From Yoonia sp. F2084L (GTDB lineage Bacteria > Pseudomonadota > Alphaproteobacteria > Rhodobacterales > Rhodobacteraceae): DNA of 64,000 nt. Below, in pieces: positions 19,518 through 28,528 of the stretch; the first letter of the stretch is position 1, and each line of letters begins with the position of its first letter. Below the pieces are notes generated by a model. That model was given only the letters and a program-made list of their open reading frames with translations. It was not told where the DNA came from and did no database searches. The position numbers were made by a program, and so were the translations under genes. The stretch covers positions 124,001-188,000 of the forward strand of contig NZ_JALKAH010000001.1 of NCBI RefSeq assembly GCF_023015625.1, written 5' to 3'.

Positions 19518-19623
19518 TGTGCTTGCGTACCCTTGCGCCGGGGCGATGAAAAGGGGGGTGATTTCCCTCTTGGCATCGCAAATGCCCTCGTCTATGAGTG
19601 CCGCACTTACCAGCCTTGGACAA

Positions 19624-19710
19624 GCGGTCGTGGCGGAATTGGTAGACGCGCAGCGTTGAGGTCGCTGTGAGGTAACACTCGTGGGGGTTCGAGTCCCCCC
19701 GACCGCACCA
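19624..19710 (+). tRNA. tRNA-Leu, anticodon GAG
   Basis: An 87-base cloverleaf including an encoded CCA. The acceptor arms are GCGGTCG and CGACCGC, the D arm contains GGTAGACGC, and the anticodon stem CAGCG/CGCTG carries loop TTGAGGT (anticodon GAG at 19658-19660, reading CUC and CUU). A class II long variable arm (TGTGAGGTAACACTC) and a T arm GGGGGTTCGAGTCCCCC follow. It sits between lipB and rluE, both on the minus strand. Confidence 0.97.
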
Positions 19711-19729
19711 GAATTCCAGGCGATAGAGG

Positions 19730-20272
19730 TCAGGCCGAAATCCAAGCGCCGCTCTCTACCCCATCTAGCGTCCAGCTTCCCACACGCCACCGGACCAGCC
19801 GCAATGTCGGAAACCCGATATGTGCTGTCATGCGCCGCACTTGCCTGTTTCGCCCTTCGCTGATCGTGATCTCGATCCATGTATCTGGCACTGATTTGCG
19901 GAAACGCACCGGGGGATCACGCTCCCACAAATCTGGCGGCTCAATCGGCCGGACCTTTGCAGGGCGGGTGGGGCCGTCCTTCAGCGTTACCCCATCGCGC
20001 AGCGGTTGGAGCTCTGCGTCTGTCGGTGCGCCTTCAACCTGCACTAGATAGGTTTTGCTCATCTTGTTTTTGGGGTCTGCTATGCGGCCCTGCAACTTGC
20101 CATCGTCCGTCAAGACCAGCAACCCCTCGCTGTCGCGGTCCAGACGACCGGCGGGGTAGACGTCTGGTACATCAATGAAAGCCGACAGCGTCGGACGCGG
20201 TGTCGGGCTTTTGGCATCTGTGAACTGTGACAGAACACCGAAAGGTTTGTTGAAGAGGATTACGCGCGTCAT
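19730..20272 (-). CDS. rluE: 23S rRNA pseudouridine synthase, RluE type
   Basis: 180 residues, lacking an S4 domain as RluE does. The catalytic aspartate is Asp45 in [27 protein letters not shown] and [25 protein letters not shown] are the other RsuA/RluB/E/F landmarks. RluE modifies U2457 of 23S rRNA in E. coli. The protein begins directly [17 protein letters not shown], the typical first strand. It stands alone, divergent from the decarboxylase leader region. Confidence 0.92.
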   Translation of the reverse strand: MTRVILFNKPFGVLSQFTDAKSPTPRPTLSAFIDVPDVYPAGRLDRDSEGLLVLTDDGKLQGRIADPKNKMSKTYLVQVEGAPTDAELQPLRDGVTLKDGPTRPAKVRPIEPPDLWERDPPVRFRKSVPDTWIEITISEGRNRQVRRMTAHIGFPTLRLVRWRVGSWTLDGVESGAWISA

Positions 20273-20518
20273 GTGTCTGCCTAACCTGAGTTATGCAGTT
20301 TCGTCCACGCTGTTATGAAAAAGTCATCGTATGCATTTTGCATCTTGCAACGAATCCAAAACAGGCGCTTATGCGCAATTATAGACGCCAACGCACGCGC
20401 CTCTGGCCGGTGAAAAGTCAACGCACACGTGTTTACGTAGCGACGGTAACGTCTCCCTTGGAACTGAGCGGTCTTTGGTGGGACATCCCATTATGGCCGG
20501 GTCTTTTGGAGATGACCC
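20273..20518 (+). promoter_or_regulatory. Long structured leader of the ornithine-type decarboxylase gene (speF-motif candidate)
   Basis: 246 bases separate rluE from the decarboxylase ATG. The last hairpin has arms GGGTC (20499-20503) and GACCC (20514-20518) ending exactly at the start codon, with the ribosome-binding GGAG in its loop, so pairing would limit access to the start. A second small stem, TGGG/CCCA, lies at about 20479-20490. An Arg-rich reading frame beginning at ATG 20371 runs through the leader into the gene. Alphaproteobacterial genes of this kind are known to carry a conserved leader (speF motif). I cannot align it here, so the assignment is a candidate. Confidence 0.4.
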
Positions 20519-21691
20519 ATGACACTACATTTCGCGCCCGATGTGGCGTTCCCTGTTGCTGATCCGTATGCGCGCCTGAACAGCTTTATTGCGAACCGTC
20601 AATTTGACCGGCCAACACTGGTGATGGACCTTGACCGTGTTGCCTGCCAGTACCGGGCGCTCAAGGCAGGTCTGGGCCGGGCGGACATTCACTATGCAGT
20701 CAAGGCGAACCCCGCACGCCAGATCATCGCACGGCTGGTTGACCTCGGCTCGCATTTTGATGCGGCGTCAAAAGCCGAAATCGCGCTGTGTCTTGAAGAA
20801 GGGGCCGAACCCGCAGACATATCCTTTGGCAATACCGTCAAACGCGCCAGTGATATCGCATGGGCTTACGGGCAAGGTATCCGCTTGTTTGCAGCGGATG
20901 CAGAGGAAGAACTGCAAAAGATCGCGGCCAACGCGCCGGGGTCGTCCATCTATATTCGCCTGATTGTGGAACTGTCGCAGGCCGACTGGCCATTGTCGCG
21001 CAAGTTTGGGTGTGACCGGGCGATGGCACTGTCTTTGCTGGACCAGGCCCGCGCGCTGGGCTTGAACCCGGTTGGTTTTTCGTTCCATGTCGGATCGCAA
21101 ACCCGCCAAGCGGCGATGTGGGCACCCACGCTTGATGTCTTTGCCGAGGTTTGGGCTGCGGCCAATGCAGCAGGTCATCAACTGTGTTTGCTGAACATCG
21201 GCGGCGGTTTCCCTGCCTTCTACGGCGAAGAAATCGCCGCCCCGGCAGAGTATGCAGCCCAAGTTATGGCGCTGGTCGATGCCCGTTTTCCAGGCGCCAT
21301 GACAGTGATGGCCGAACCCGGACGTGGCATGGTTGCCGAAGCCGGACTGATTGTCGCTGAAGTGATGCTGGTCAGCCGTAAATCCGAACGTGACCTGCAC
21401 CGTTGGGTCTATCTGGATATCGGTCGCTTTTCCGGACTGGCGGAAACCGAGGGCGAGGCGATCCGGTACCAATTTCAGACCGCACGCGATGCGGACCCGG
21501 TGGGGCCGTGTATTCTGGCTGGACCAAGCTGCGACAGCGCGGATGTGTTGTATGAAAAGCGACCTGTCTTGATGCCACTGACCTTAAAGGCAGGCGACCG
21601 GGTTTTGATCCGCAACACCGGTGCTTACACATCGACGTATTCTTCGGTTTGTTTTAACGGATTTCCTCCGCTTGATGTTGTGATCCTCTGA
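20519..21691 (+). CDS. Ornithine/diaminobasic-acid decarboxylase (alanine-racemase-fold, eukaryotic type)
   Basis: 390 residues. PLP-binding Lys62 is in HYAVKANPARQI, the glycine loop is LNIGGGFPAFYG, and MAEPGRGMVAEAG binds the cofactor phosphate. The catalytic Cys338-Asp339 pair sits in AGPSCDSADVLYE. This is the group IV decarboxylase family that makes putrescine from ornithine, or cadaverine from lysine, and starts polyamine synthesis. Ornithine versus lysine cannot be told from the motifs. The unusual leader in front suggests control at the RNA or translation level. Confidence 0.92.
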   Translation: MTLHFAPDVAFPVADPYARLNSFIANRQFDRPTLVMDLDRVACQYRALKAGLGRADIHYAVKANPARQIIARLVDLGSHFDAASKAEIALCLEEGAEPADISFGNTVKRASDIAWAYGQGIRLFAADAEEELQKIAANAPGSSIYIRLIVELSQADWPLSRKFGCDRAMALSLLDQARALGLNPVGFSFHVGSQTRQAAMWAPTLDVFAEVWAAANAAGHQLCLLNIGGGFPAFYGEEIAAPAEYAAQVMALVDARFPGAMTVMAEPGRGMVAEAGLIVAEVMLVSRKSERDLHRWVYLDIGRFSGLAETEGEAIRYQFQTARDADPVGPCILAGPSCDSADVLYEKRPVLMPLTLKAGDRVLIRNTGAYTSTYSSVCFNGFPPLDVVIL

Positions 21692-21815
21692 TCTTGGCGC
21701 TGGCGTGCGGTATACGACTGTACGCCAGTAACCTATTATTATTATTCATGTTTTTGTTTACTCCCGCCGAAACGCCGCTAAGTTACTGAGCGAAGCAGTA
21801 ACAAAGGCCTAGGCT

Positions 21816-23096
21816 ATGCCGCCCATCACTGATCATCCACTGCGCTATGCCATGGCGAATGAACTGCACGCCCGGCCGTTCCCGGCGGTCGATGCACCAA
21901 GCCGCGCCGCCTATCTTGCGATTAAGCCTGCCAGTAATGCCGCTGGTCGCGACCGCGATGCGGATCGCACGCATCTGATTGATTTACTTGACCGTTTTGG
22001 CGCACAGCACCCGCAACCCGACGCGACGCATTACTTTGGCAAGATTGGCAAACATCATATTAAATGGGAAAGCCACACAGAATTTGTGACCTACACGATC
22101 TTTGGCGAAGGATTGGCGGAACGTCCTTTTGATGCTGCCACCTTTGGTGTTTTTCCCGAAGACTGGTTAGAGGCGGCCCCTGGCACGCGTGTGACGTCGG
22201 CCTTAATCCGCATCGAGGTGGCGGACGGCGATGACGGCATCATCGAAAAGGCGCGCGAATGGTTTGTGCCTGAAAGCCTGGCCATCAGTCGGGTTGTGGG
22301 TAACGACCTTGTCGTCGCGGGTGATTTTCGGATTGATCCGGCGGGCCATATGCGGTTTGCGGTTTTTGCGCGCCCGCATGTGGGTAATCGCCGGGTGGGC
22401 CGCGTTGTGCAGCGCCTGTGCGAGATCGAAACTTATAAGGCGATGTCGATGCTTGGGCTTAGTCGCGTCCGCGAGTTGGGTCCCAAACTGGGCGAATTTG
22501 ACCGACAGTTGACCAGCCTTCTGGAGGATATGCGCGGCTCTGACGCTGACCCGGCCAAGGTTTTGCAATCGCTTCTTGAGGTCTCTGCCGAGATTGAGAA
22601 TACGCTCGCCCAATCGTCATTTCGTTTTGGTGCAACAGGGGCTTACGAGACGATCGTCAACCAACGGATTGATGTTTTGCGTGAAGATCGTTTTGCCGGA
22701 CGGCAAACATTCGGTGAATTCATGATGCGCCGTTTTGATCCGGCCATGCGCACCGTGAAGTCAACGCAACAACGGCTACAGGCTATGTCGGATCGTGCCT
22801 TGCGCGCGGGCGATCTGCTGCGGACACGTGTTGATGTCGAACGCTCTGCACAAAACCAGGAACTGCTCACCAGCATGGATAAGCGAGCCGACTTGCAACT
22901 GCGGTTGCAGCGCACGGTTGAGGGGTTGTCGGTTGTCGCAATCAGCTACTATGCCGTCAATCTGGTGCTGAATATGACCGGGCCGCTCGAAGAGTCCTTT
23001 GGCCTCAGCAAGGCGATGATGGCTGCGGTGGCGACCCCAGTTGTGCTGGGGCTGGTCTGGTTTATGGTCAACCGCATTCGCAAAAAGATGGAGTGA
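21816..23096 (+). CDS. DUF3422-family membrane-associated protein
   Basis: 426 residues. A soluble N-terminal region starts with HPLRYAMANELHARPFP, the family's opening signature. A long helical, probably coiled-coil middle (about 245-370) follows, with two membrane helices close to the C-terminus (about 375-393 and 402-419). The function is unknown. The topology suggests a cytoplasmic protein tethered to the inner membrane by its tail. The start ATG follows AAAGGCCTAGGCT. It is 65 bases ahead of the di-heme peroxidase gene and could be cotranscribed with it. Confidence 0.88.
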   Translation: MPPITDHPLRYAMANELHARPFPAVDAPSRAAYLAIKPASNAAGRDRDADRTHLIDLLDRFGAQHPQPDATHYFGKIGKHHIKWESHTEFVTYTIFGEGLAERPFDAATFGVFPEDWLEAAPGTRVTSALIRIEVADGDDGIIEKAREWFVPESLAISRVVGNDLVVAGDFRIDPAGHMRFAVFARPHVGNRRVGRVVQRLCEIETYKAMSMLGLSRVRELGPKLGEFDRQLTSLLEDMRGSDADPAKVLQSLLEVSAEIENTLAQSSFRFGATGAYETIVNQRIDVLREDRFAGRQTFGEFMMRRFDPAMRTVKSTQQRLQAMSDRALRAGDLLRTRVDVERSAQNQELLTSMDKRADLQLRLQRTVEGLSVVAISYYAVNLVLNMTGPLEESFGLSKAMMAAVATPVVLGLVWFMVNRIRKKME

Positions 23097-23161
23097 TCTG
23101 CCGCACTTGTGCGCCGACCGATCCATGCTAACCATTCAGCGGTGAAACAAGCAGGTGAGTG

Positions 23162-24475
23162 ATGCGGATTTTCTTGGGGTCAGTCTTGGTGATCATGGCG
23201 GCTGCGGCATGGGCCGACAATTTGCCCGCCCCATTGACCGATGCGCATTTCGCGCCTGTCGATGAGGCCGAGGCGCGGCTGGGCCAGCTGTTGTTTTATG
23301 ATCCGATCTTGTCGGGTAACCGCAATGTCTCATGCGGGACCTGCCACCATCCGGCCTTTGGCACCAGCGATGGTCTGTCGCTGGGGATCGGGGACGGTGG
23401 TATCGGGCTGGGTCCTGATCGCGTGGCTGATCCTGAAAACATGCCTGAACAACGTATTCCACGCAACGCGCCCGCGCTGTTCAATCTTGGTGCGCAGGAA
23501 TTCACCGTGCTTTTCCACGATGGCCGCATCGAGGTTGATCCTGACCGCCCCGGTGGTCTGCGCACGCCGCTTGATGCGGATATGGTGGATGGCTTCGCAT
23601 CGCTCTTGTCGGCACAAACGATGTTTCCGGTGCTCAGCCCTGACGAAATGGCCGGACACTACAGCGAGAATGATGTCGCTCAAGCAGTACGGCGCGGCGT
23701 GATCACCGGGAAAGGGGGCGCGTGGGACACTATTGCGCGCCGCGTTGGTGACGTTCCCACCTATGCAACCGAATTCGCGGCCGTTTATGACCATATTGAT
23801 GCGCCCGAACAGATTACGTTTGCCGATATCTCCAACGCGATTGCAGCGTTTATGGAATTCGAGTGGCGCTCAGATAATGCGCCATTCGATGCCGTCCTGC
23901 GCGGTGAGGCCGCCTTGCCAGAACCCGCCGCGACCGGCATGGCCGTGTTCTATGGCGACGCAGGCTGTGCGGCTTGCCACAGTGGGCCGTTTCTGACGGA
24001 TCACAGCTTTCACGCGATGGGCGCCCCCCAAATTGGCCCCGGCAAAGCGGCCCGCTTTGAAAACCATGCCCGTGATGAAGGGCGGTTTCGGGTAACGGGC
24101 AATGCGGATGATCTTTATGCGTTTCGCACCCCGTCACTGCGCAATGTTGCGTTGACGGGCCCTTATGGTCATGCGGGCGCACACAGCGATCTGCGCAGTT
24201 TTGTTGCCGCACATCTTTATCCTGTGACGGGGCTGGACAGCTATGATCTAAGTCAGGCGGTTTTGCCCGATTTGCCGGTTGATGATGCGCGCGGATTGGA
24301 TGACCGTGCAGCGATTGCCACTGCGGTACGCTATGAGCCGCGCAACATTTCCGATGCGCAAGTCACTGCTTTGATTGCATTTTTAGATGCATTGACGGAC
24401 CCAGCAGCAATTGAGGGGCGTTTAGGCATCCCCGATGCGGTCCCAAGCGGTCTGCCGATAGACCGCCCACGCTAG
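23162..24475 (+). CDS. Di-heme cytochrome c peroxidase/MauG-family protein
   Basis: 437 residues with a signal peptide (cleavage near AWA-DN, residue 18). Two c-type heme sites are present: C58-x2-C61-H62 (CGTCH) and C269-x2-C272-H273 (CAACH). The conserved RIPRNAPALFNLG and AFRTPSLRNVALTGPYGHAG blocks are characteristic. It is periplasmic. Family members either reduce hydrogen peroxide or, like MauG and MbnH, oxidise other proteins; which applies here is open. The stop overlaps that of the convergent FG-GAP protein by 4 bases. A paralog lies at 36750-38051. Confidence 0.9.
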   Translation: MRIFLGSVLVIMAAAAWADNLPAPLTDAHFAPVDEAEARLGQLLFYDPILSGNRNVSCGTCHHPAFGTSDGLSLGIGDGGIGLGPDRVADPENMPEQRIPRNAPALFNLGAQEFTVLFHDGRIEVDPDRPGGLRTPLDADMVDGFASLLSAQTMFPVLSPDEMAGHYSENDVAQAVRRGVITGKGGAWDTIARRVGDVPTYATEFAAVYDHIDAPEQITFADISNAIAAFMEFEWRSDNAPFDAVLRGEAALPEPAATGMAVFYGDAGCAACHSGPFLTDHSFHAMGAPQIGPGKAARFENHARDEGRFRVTGNADDLYAFRTPSLRNVALTGPYGHAGAHSDLRSFVAAHLYPVTGLDSYDLSQAVLPDLPVDDARGLDDRAAIATAVRYEPRNISDAQVTALIAFLDALTDPAAIEGRLGIPDAVPSGLPIDRPR

Positions 24476-25938
24476 CGGTTGATGTTCAAAACGCCATTCG
24501 CGGCACCTTGATGCGTTGTCACTGTGCCGTCGGGCCAAGTCACCTGCACGCGCGCCTCTGTTGCGTCACCCAGACCGAAATGCAGTGGCAAGGCCTTGCC
24601 ACCCGCGTGCCCGCCTCCGACGGTCAGTTGCTGGCTTTGCCGGATATCACCCGCCACGACCACCACCGTCGCGCCAACCGCGTTCACGTTGCCACCGGGT
24701 TGGTTAAGTGCCACCGCCAACCAGTTGCCCGTATCCGGGCTGATGTTGCGATAAAGCTCCATCGGTGCGCGGCGATTCATCACCACCAGATCAAGCCGTC
24801 CGTCGCCGTCGAAATCCGCCAGTGCAGCACCACGTGAGCGGTCCTTGGTGGCAATACCCGCCGTCGCTGCCGTTTCGCGAAATGTGCCGTCGGCGTTTTG
24901 CATCAACAGGTTATTGGGGTCTTTGATGGCAAGGCCGGGCATCTGGTCGACATTACCCTTGGCGATGAAAAGATCGGCCCGTCCATCGTTGTCGACATCC
25001 GCAAACTCCGCATGCCATCCGGTCGAAGGGCGACCATCGTCGCCGGTATGCGGACGCTGCGCATAGGTGCCTATGGTGAAAGGGGCGGCGGCATAGGTGC
25101 CGTCGTCGCCTGCGATCTGCATCAGTTGATCACCCATCGACGTCAGCATCACCTCATCCCGGCCATCGCCTGTCAGATCACGGCTGGCGATGCCCATGCC
25201 CCAAAGCGAGACAGTCTCCCAGCCATCCTCGGCCCCAAGGAAACGCTGCTCCGCGATATCCCACATCTGCTCATACCCACCGCGCACATAGTAGTGGCGG
25301 TCGTTGGAAATACGTAAGGTCGGGCGACCGCGTGCATCGTTGGCGGCAAGCATGGAAAGGGGACAGAAGCCGGGGGTAAGCGGCGTTTGGACATAGTCGC
25401 CGTCACCGGGCCAAAGCAGGTAATTGTCATCGCAAGCACCAAACGGCCCTTCGGGATCGTCCCGATCGACATAGTTGCCAATCGCCATAACGATGCGGTC
25501 GTCCGTATCCCACCATGCCGAAAACGCTGTCGTCCAATCGTCATTTGGAGGGAGTTCGCGGTCGCGTGTAAACTGGCAGTTGCCGTCGCCCATCATTATT
25601 TGGTTTTGGCCCACGCGCATGACGAAAAGATCAAGCGCGCCATCTGCGTTGATGTCCAATGGGTAGGCGCCCGTCACACCTGTCATTTCAGCAATCGGGG
25701 CCGCGCTGAACTGAAAGTTGCCTTGGTTTACGAGTAGTTTCGCAGGGTTTTCACCGCCTGCCGCGAACATATCAGGCAAAGCATCCCCGTTGCAATCAAA
25801 CACGGCAACGCCACCGCCGACGAAATGTTCCCAACCGCCGCCATAGATGTGTTCGGGCAATCCCGATGAGCGATCCTCAAACAGTGGATCAGCCGCGACA
25901 GGCATTGCTGCAAACAGGCAAAACAGGGTGCGTATCAC
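24472..25938 (-). CDS. FG-GAP/VCBS repeat protein with ASPIC/UnbV C-terminus (CRTAC1-like)
   Basis: 488 residues with a short signal peptide (cleavage near PVA-ADP). Several calcium-binding FG-GAP loops are visible: FDCNGDALPDMF, DINADGALDLF, DLTGDGRDEVML, DVDNDGRADLF and DFDGDGRLDLVVM. They are arranged as a beta-propeller, with a C-terminal ASPIC/UnbV domain ending in VTWPDGTVTTHQG. It is probably a secreted or periplasmic binding protein of unknown partner. Its start overlaps the stop of the xylR-type gene (ATGA), so it could be transcribed with that regulator. It converges on a di-heme peroxidase gene. Confidence 0.87.
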   Translation of the reverse strand: MIRTLFCLFAAMPVAADPLFEDRSSGLPEHIYGGGWEHFVGGGVAVFDCNGDALPDMFAAGGENPAKLLVNQGNFQFSAAPIAEMTGVTGAYPLDINADGALDLFVMRVGQNQIMMGDGNCQFTRDRELPPNDDWTTAFSAWWDTDDRIVMAIGNYVDRDDPEGPFGACDDNYLLWPGDGDYVQTPLTPGFCPLSMLAANDARGRPTLRISNDRHYYVRGGYEQMWDIAEQRFLGAEDGWETVSLWGMGIASRDLTGDGRDEVMLTSMGDQLMQIAGDDGTYAAAPFTIGTYAQRPHTGDDGRPSTGWHAEFADVDNDGRADLFIAKGNVDQMPGLAIKDPNNLLMQNADGTFRETAATAGIATKDRSRGAALADFDGDGRLDLVVMNRRAPMELYRNISPDTGNWLAVALNQPGGNVNAVGATVVVVAGDIRQSQQLTVGGGHAGGKALPLHFGLGDATEARVQVTWPDGTVTTHQGAANGVLNINR

Positions 25939-27200
25939 GCGCGCGCCTCACCCAATGCATCGTCGGTCACGGCGGCGAGTGCGAGTGCGGTCGCACCCCG
26001 CGCCCAGATCATGTCGCCCCATGCGTGAATTTCGACCTTACAGGGGGTGCGCCCATCGCTCAGGGTCAGTTTCTGCATCTCCGCCAGAACCTCTTCGGCA
26101 TAAAGATAGTCATACTGCATGCGCGCGCCTGACAGGATGATCAGACCAGGATCAAAAAGCTGGACAACATTGGACAGGCCCACGGACAGATACCGCCCGG
26201 CGCGGCGAAAGATCGTGCGCGCGGCTTCATTGCCGGATTTAGCCTGGGCAAAAAGATCATCCAGCATCGCTTTTGGACTTTGCAGGTTGCGTGGATTGCG
26301 GTGCAGGGCGGTCGCGGCTTCGCGGGCCAATGCATAATCGGCCAAATACGCCTCAAGACAGCCACGTTGACCGCATCGGCAAAGCGCGCCATCAAGCTGC
26401 ACCTTGGTGTGTCCGACCTCCAGCCCCATGCCGCGCGCGCCCCGGAACAGCCGGTTATCAAGCACAAGACCCATGCCCACACCGTTTTCGATCGTGACAA
26501 CGGCAAAGTCAGAAATCGACCGTCCCGCTCCGAACCAAAGTTCTGCAAGTGTCAGCACATTGGTGTCATTGTCGACATGCACCGGTACGCCGAAGCGTTC
26601 AACGAATGCGCGGCGCAAATCAACGTCAGGCTCTGCCATCAAGGGGGACCACGGCACCGTGCCGCTGTTGTGGTCAATGATGCCCGACATACCGATGCCA
26701 ACGGCCGAGATATCGGGGAGCGTCTTTTGCCCATCGGTCAGTACAAGGTCTATCAGACCGCTAATTTCATCGAGCAACGCATCAACCGTTTTGCGCATCG
26801 GTGCGGAAGGCAGGGTGGCATTGGCCAGGATATGACCGGCGAAGTCGGTCAGCACAGCTGAGTGGGTGTCATCTGAAAGCTTGATGCCGATGACATAGCG
26901 GGCCTCCGGGACGACCTCCAAAGCGACGGGCGGGCGGCCCCGGCCTGCTTCGCGCGGCAGACCTTCAACCTCGCGTAAAAGACCTGCGCTAATCAGGTCA
27001 GCCGTCAGTGTTGTCGCGGAACCAGCGCTGATCCCCAGTGCGCGGGTGACATCAGCGCGCGCGGCACGGCCCGATGCGCGGACATGCTCAAACACTTGTT
27101 GGCGCAAAGGCTTGCTGTCAGAGGTATCCGTCAGCAACAATGGACCGCAGCCAGATGCGGCCTCTGATTCGTTACTTTCTGGTTCAATGACGTCATACAT
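25935..27200 (-). CDS. xylR: ROK-family transcriptional regulator of the xylose locus (XylR type)
   Basis: 421 residues. An N-terminal winged helix (about 30-88, with DVTRALGISAGSATTLT) is followed by a ROK sugar-binding domain. The domain contains GIGMSGIID, DNDTNVLTLAELWFGAG, the EVGHTKV histidine and the zinc cluster LCRCGQRGCLEAYL. It is divergent from xylF, 207 bases away, the usual position of a xylose repressor relieved by the sugar. This differs from the AraC-type XylR of enterobacteria. Its targets are inferred from position only. Confidence 0.88.
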   Translation of the reverse strand: MYDVIEPESNESEAASGCGPLLLTDTSDSKPLRQQVFEHVRASGRAARADVTRALGISAGSATTLTADLISAGLLREVEGLPREAGRGRPPVALEVVPEARYVIGIKLSDDTHSAVLTDFAGHILANATLPSAPMRKTVDALLDEISGLIDLVLTDGQKTLPDISAVGIGMSGIIDHNSGTVPWSPLMAEPDVDLRRAFVERFGVPVHVDNDTNVLTLAELWFGAGRSISDFAVVTIENGVGMGLVLDNRLFRGARGMGLEVGHTKVQLDGALCRCGQRGCLEAYLADYALAREAATALHRNPRNLQSPKAMLDDLFAQAKSGNEAARTIFRRAGRYLSVGLSNVVQLFDPGLIILSGARMQYDYLYAEEVLAEMQKLTLSDGRTPCKVEIHAWGDMIWARGATALALAAVTDDALGEARA

Positions 27201-27373
27201 AGTTTAAGCCTTGAAGTAATTGGGCTGGCGAAATCACCAGATAATCCCGATATTTCTAGACTGCCCAATAAATTCGCACGTTCAAAGCACTATTTTTGCT
27301 TTTTCTAGCGATTTTTATTTTGACAACTGAATTTAATGCGTCATCCTGAGCGACGTAGGGTCAAAAGACCCAC

Positions 27374-27389
27374 GCCCCATGCATGGGGC
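27374..27389. promoter_or_regulatory. 16-base perfect palindrome before xylF (possible operator)
   Basis: GCCCCATGCATGGGGC is a perfect two-fold repeat 19-34 bases before the xylF ATG, just upstream of the GGGAGG ribosome-binding site. As it has no loop it suits a dimeric DNA-binding protein better than an RNA hairpin. The ROK regulator encoded divergently is the obvious candidate. A TTGACA box at 27320-27325 may belong to the xylF promoter, though no good -10 partner is evident. Confidence 0.4.
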
Positions 27390-27407
27390 ACACTATGGGA
27401 GGAAAAC

Positions 27408-28436
27408 ATGCATAAATCCGTTATCGCGGCAGCCATTGTTGCTGCTGGTCTAAGCTCAGCCGCTTTTGCTGATGGCCACGGCGTCACAGTTGGCGTCAGC
27501 TGGTCCGACTTTCAGGAAGAGCGTTGGAAAACAGACGAAGCTGCCATGTTGGGCGCGCTTGACGCTGCTGGTGCTTCATATTTGTCCGCAGATGCGCAGT
27601 CTTCTGCGACAAAGCAACTTGCTGACGTTGAAAGCCTGATCACACAAGGCGTCGATGCGCTGATCATCCTGGCACAGGACGGTGCATCCATCGGCCCGGC
27701 ACTGGATGCTGCCGAAGCGGCTGGCATTCCTGTCATCGGCTATGACCGCCTGATCGAAGATCCACGCGCGTTCTACCTGACATTCGACAACGTCGAAGTG
27801 GGTCGCATGCAGGCACAGGCTGTTTTTGATGTGCAGCCAGAGGGCAACTATGTGTTCATCAAAGGCTCGCCAACAGACCCGAACTCTGACTTCCTGCGTG
27901 GCGGTCAGCAAGAGGTGCTGCAAGCAGCCATCGACAGCGGTGCAATCACTGTTGTGGGCGAAGCCTATACGGATGGCTGGCAGCCATCCAATGCACAGCG
28001 CAACATGGAGCAGATCCTGACGCAGACCAACAATGAAGTTGATGCGGTTGTTGCCTCCAACGACGGTACTGCCGGTGGTGTTGTGGCGGCGCTTGCCGCA
28101 CAGGGTATGGACGGCATTCCAGTGTCTGGTCAGGACGGCGACCATGCCGCGCTGAACCGTGTCGCACTTGGCACACAGACCGTATCTGTCTGGAAAGACA
28201 GCCGTGAGCTGGGCCGGAATGCAGGCGAAATCGCTGTCGCATTGGCCGGTGGTTCTATGATGAAGGACGTTGCAGGTGCGGCTGAATTCACTTCACCCGG
28301 TGGCGTGACTGTAAACTCTATGCTGTTGGCTCCACAGCCGATCACACAGGACAACCTGAACCTGGTTCTTGAAGCTGGCTGGATCGAAAAAGACGTCCTT
28401 TGCCAAGGCGTTTCTGGTCTCGCAGTCTGCGAATAA
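27408..28436 (+). CDS. xylF: D-xylose ABC transporter substrate-binding protein
   Basis: 342 residues with a signal peptide cleaved after AFA near residue 21. It is a periplasmic sugar-binding protein of the LacI-like fold. GVSWSDFQEERWKTDEAAM contacts the ligand in the XylF family; VIGYDRLIED, NDGTAGGVVAAL and SGQDGDHAALNRV are other hallmarks. Two cysteines at the very C-terminus (VLCQGVSGLAVCE) could form a disulfide. The ATG has GGGAGGAAAAC upstream. It is first in xylFHGBA and separated from xylH by a terminator-like hairpin, which would raise its level over the permease. Confidence 0.94.
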   Translation: MHKSVIAAAIVAAGLSSAAFADGHGVTVGVSWSDFQEERWKTDEAAMLGALDAAGASYLSADAQSSATKQLADVESLITQGVDALIILAQDGASIGPALDAAEAAGIPVIGYDRLIEDPRAFYLTFDNVEVGRMQAQAVFDVQPEGNYVFIKGSPTDPNSDFLRGGQQEVLQAAIDSGAITVVGEAYTDGWQPSNAQRNMEQILTQTNNEVDAVVASNDGTAGGVVAALAAQGMDGIPVSGQDGDHAALNRVALGTQTVSVWKDSRELGRNAGEIAVALAGGSMMKDVAGAAEFTSPGGVTVNSMLLAPQPITQDNLNLVLEAGWIEKDVLCQGVSGLAVCE

Positions 28437-28456
28437 GCTGACGCAGTAAGACATAG

Positions 28457-28491
28457 GCCCCATCCGCCATGTGCGGGTGGGGCTTTCTTTT
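28457..28491 (+). terminator. Terminator-like hairpin between xylF and xylH
   Basis: An 11-base stem GCCCCATCCGC / GCGGGTGGGGC (28457-28467 and 28473-28483, one G-T pair) with a 5-base loop followed by TTTCTTTT. It starts 20 bases after the xylF stop. As xylH follows with no visible new promoter, it most likely causes partial termination or protects xylF mRNA. Confidence 0.82.
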
Positions 28492-28528
28492 AAGTCGGCT
28501 CTGCCACGGGCCATAGGGGAGGAAACCA

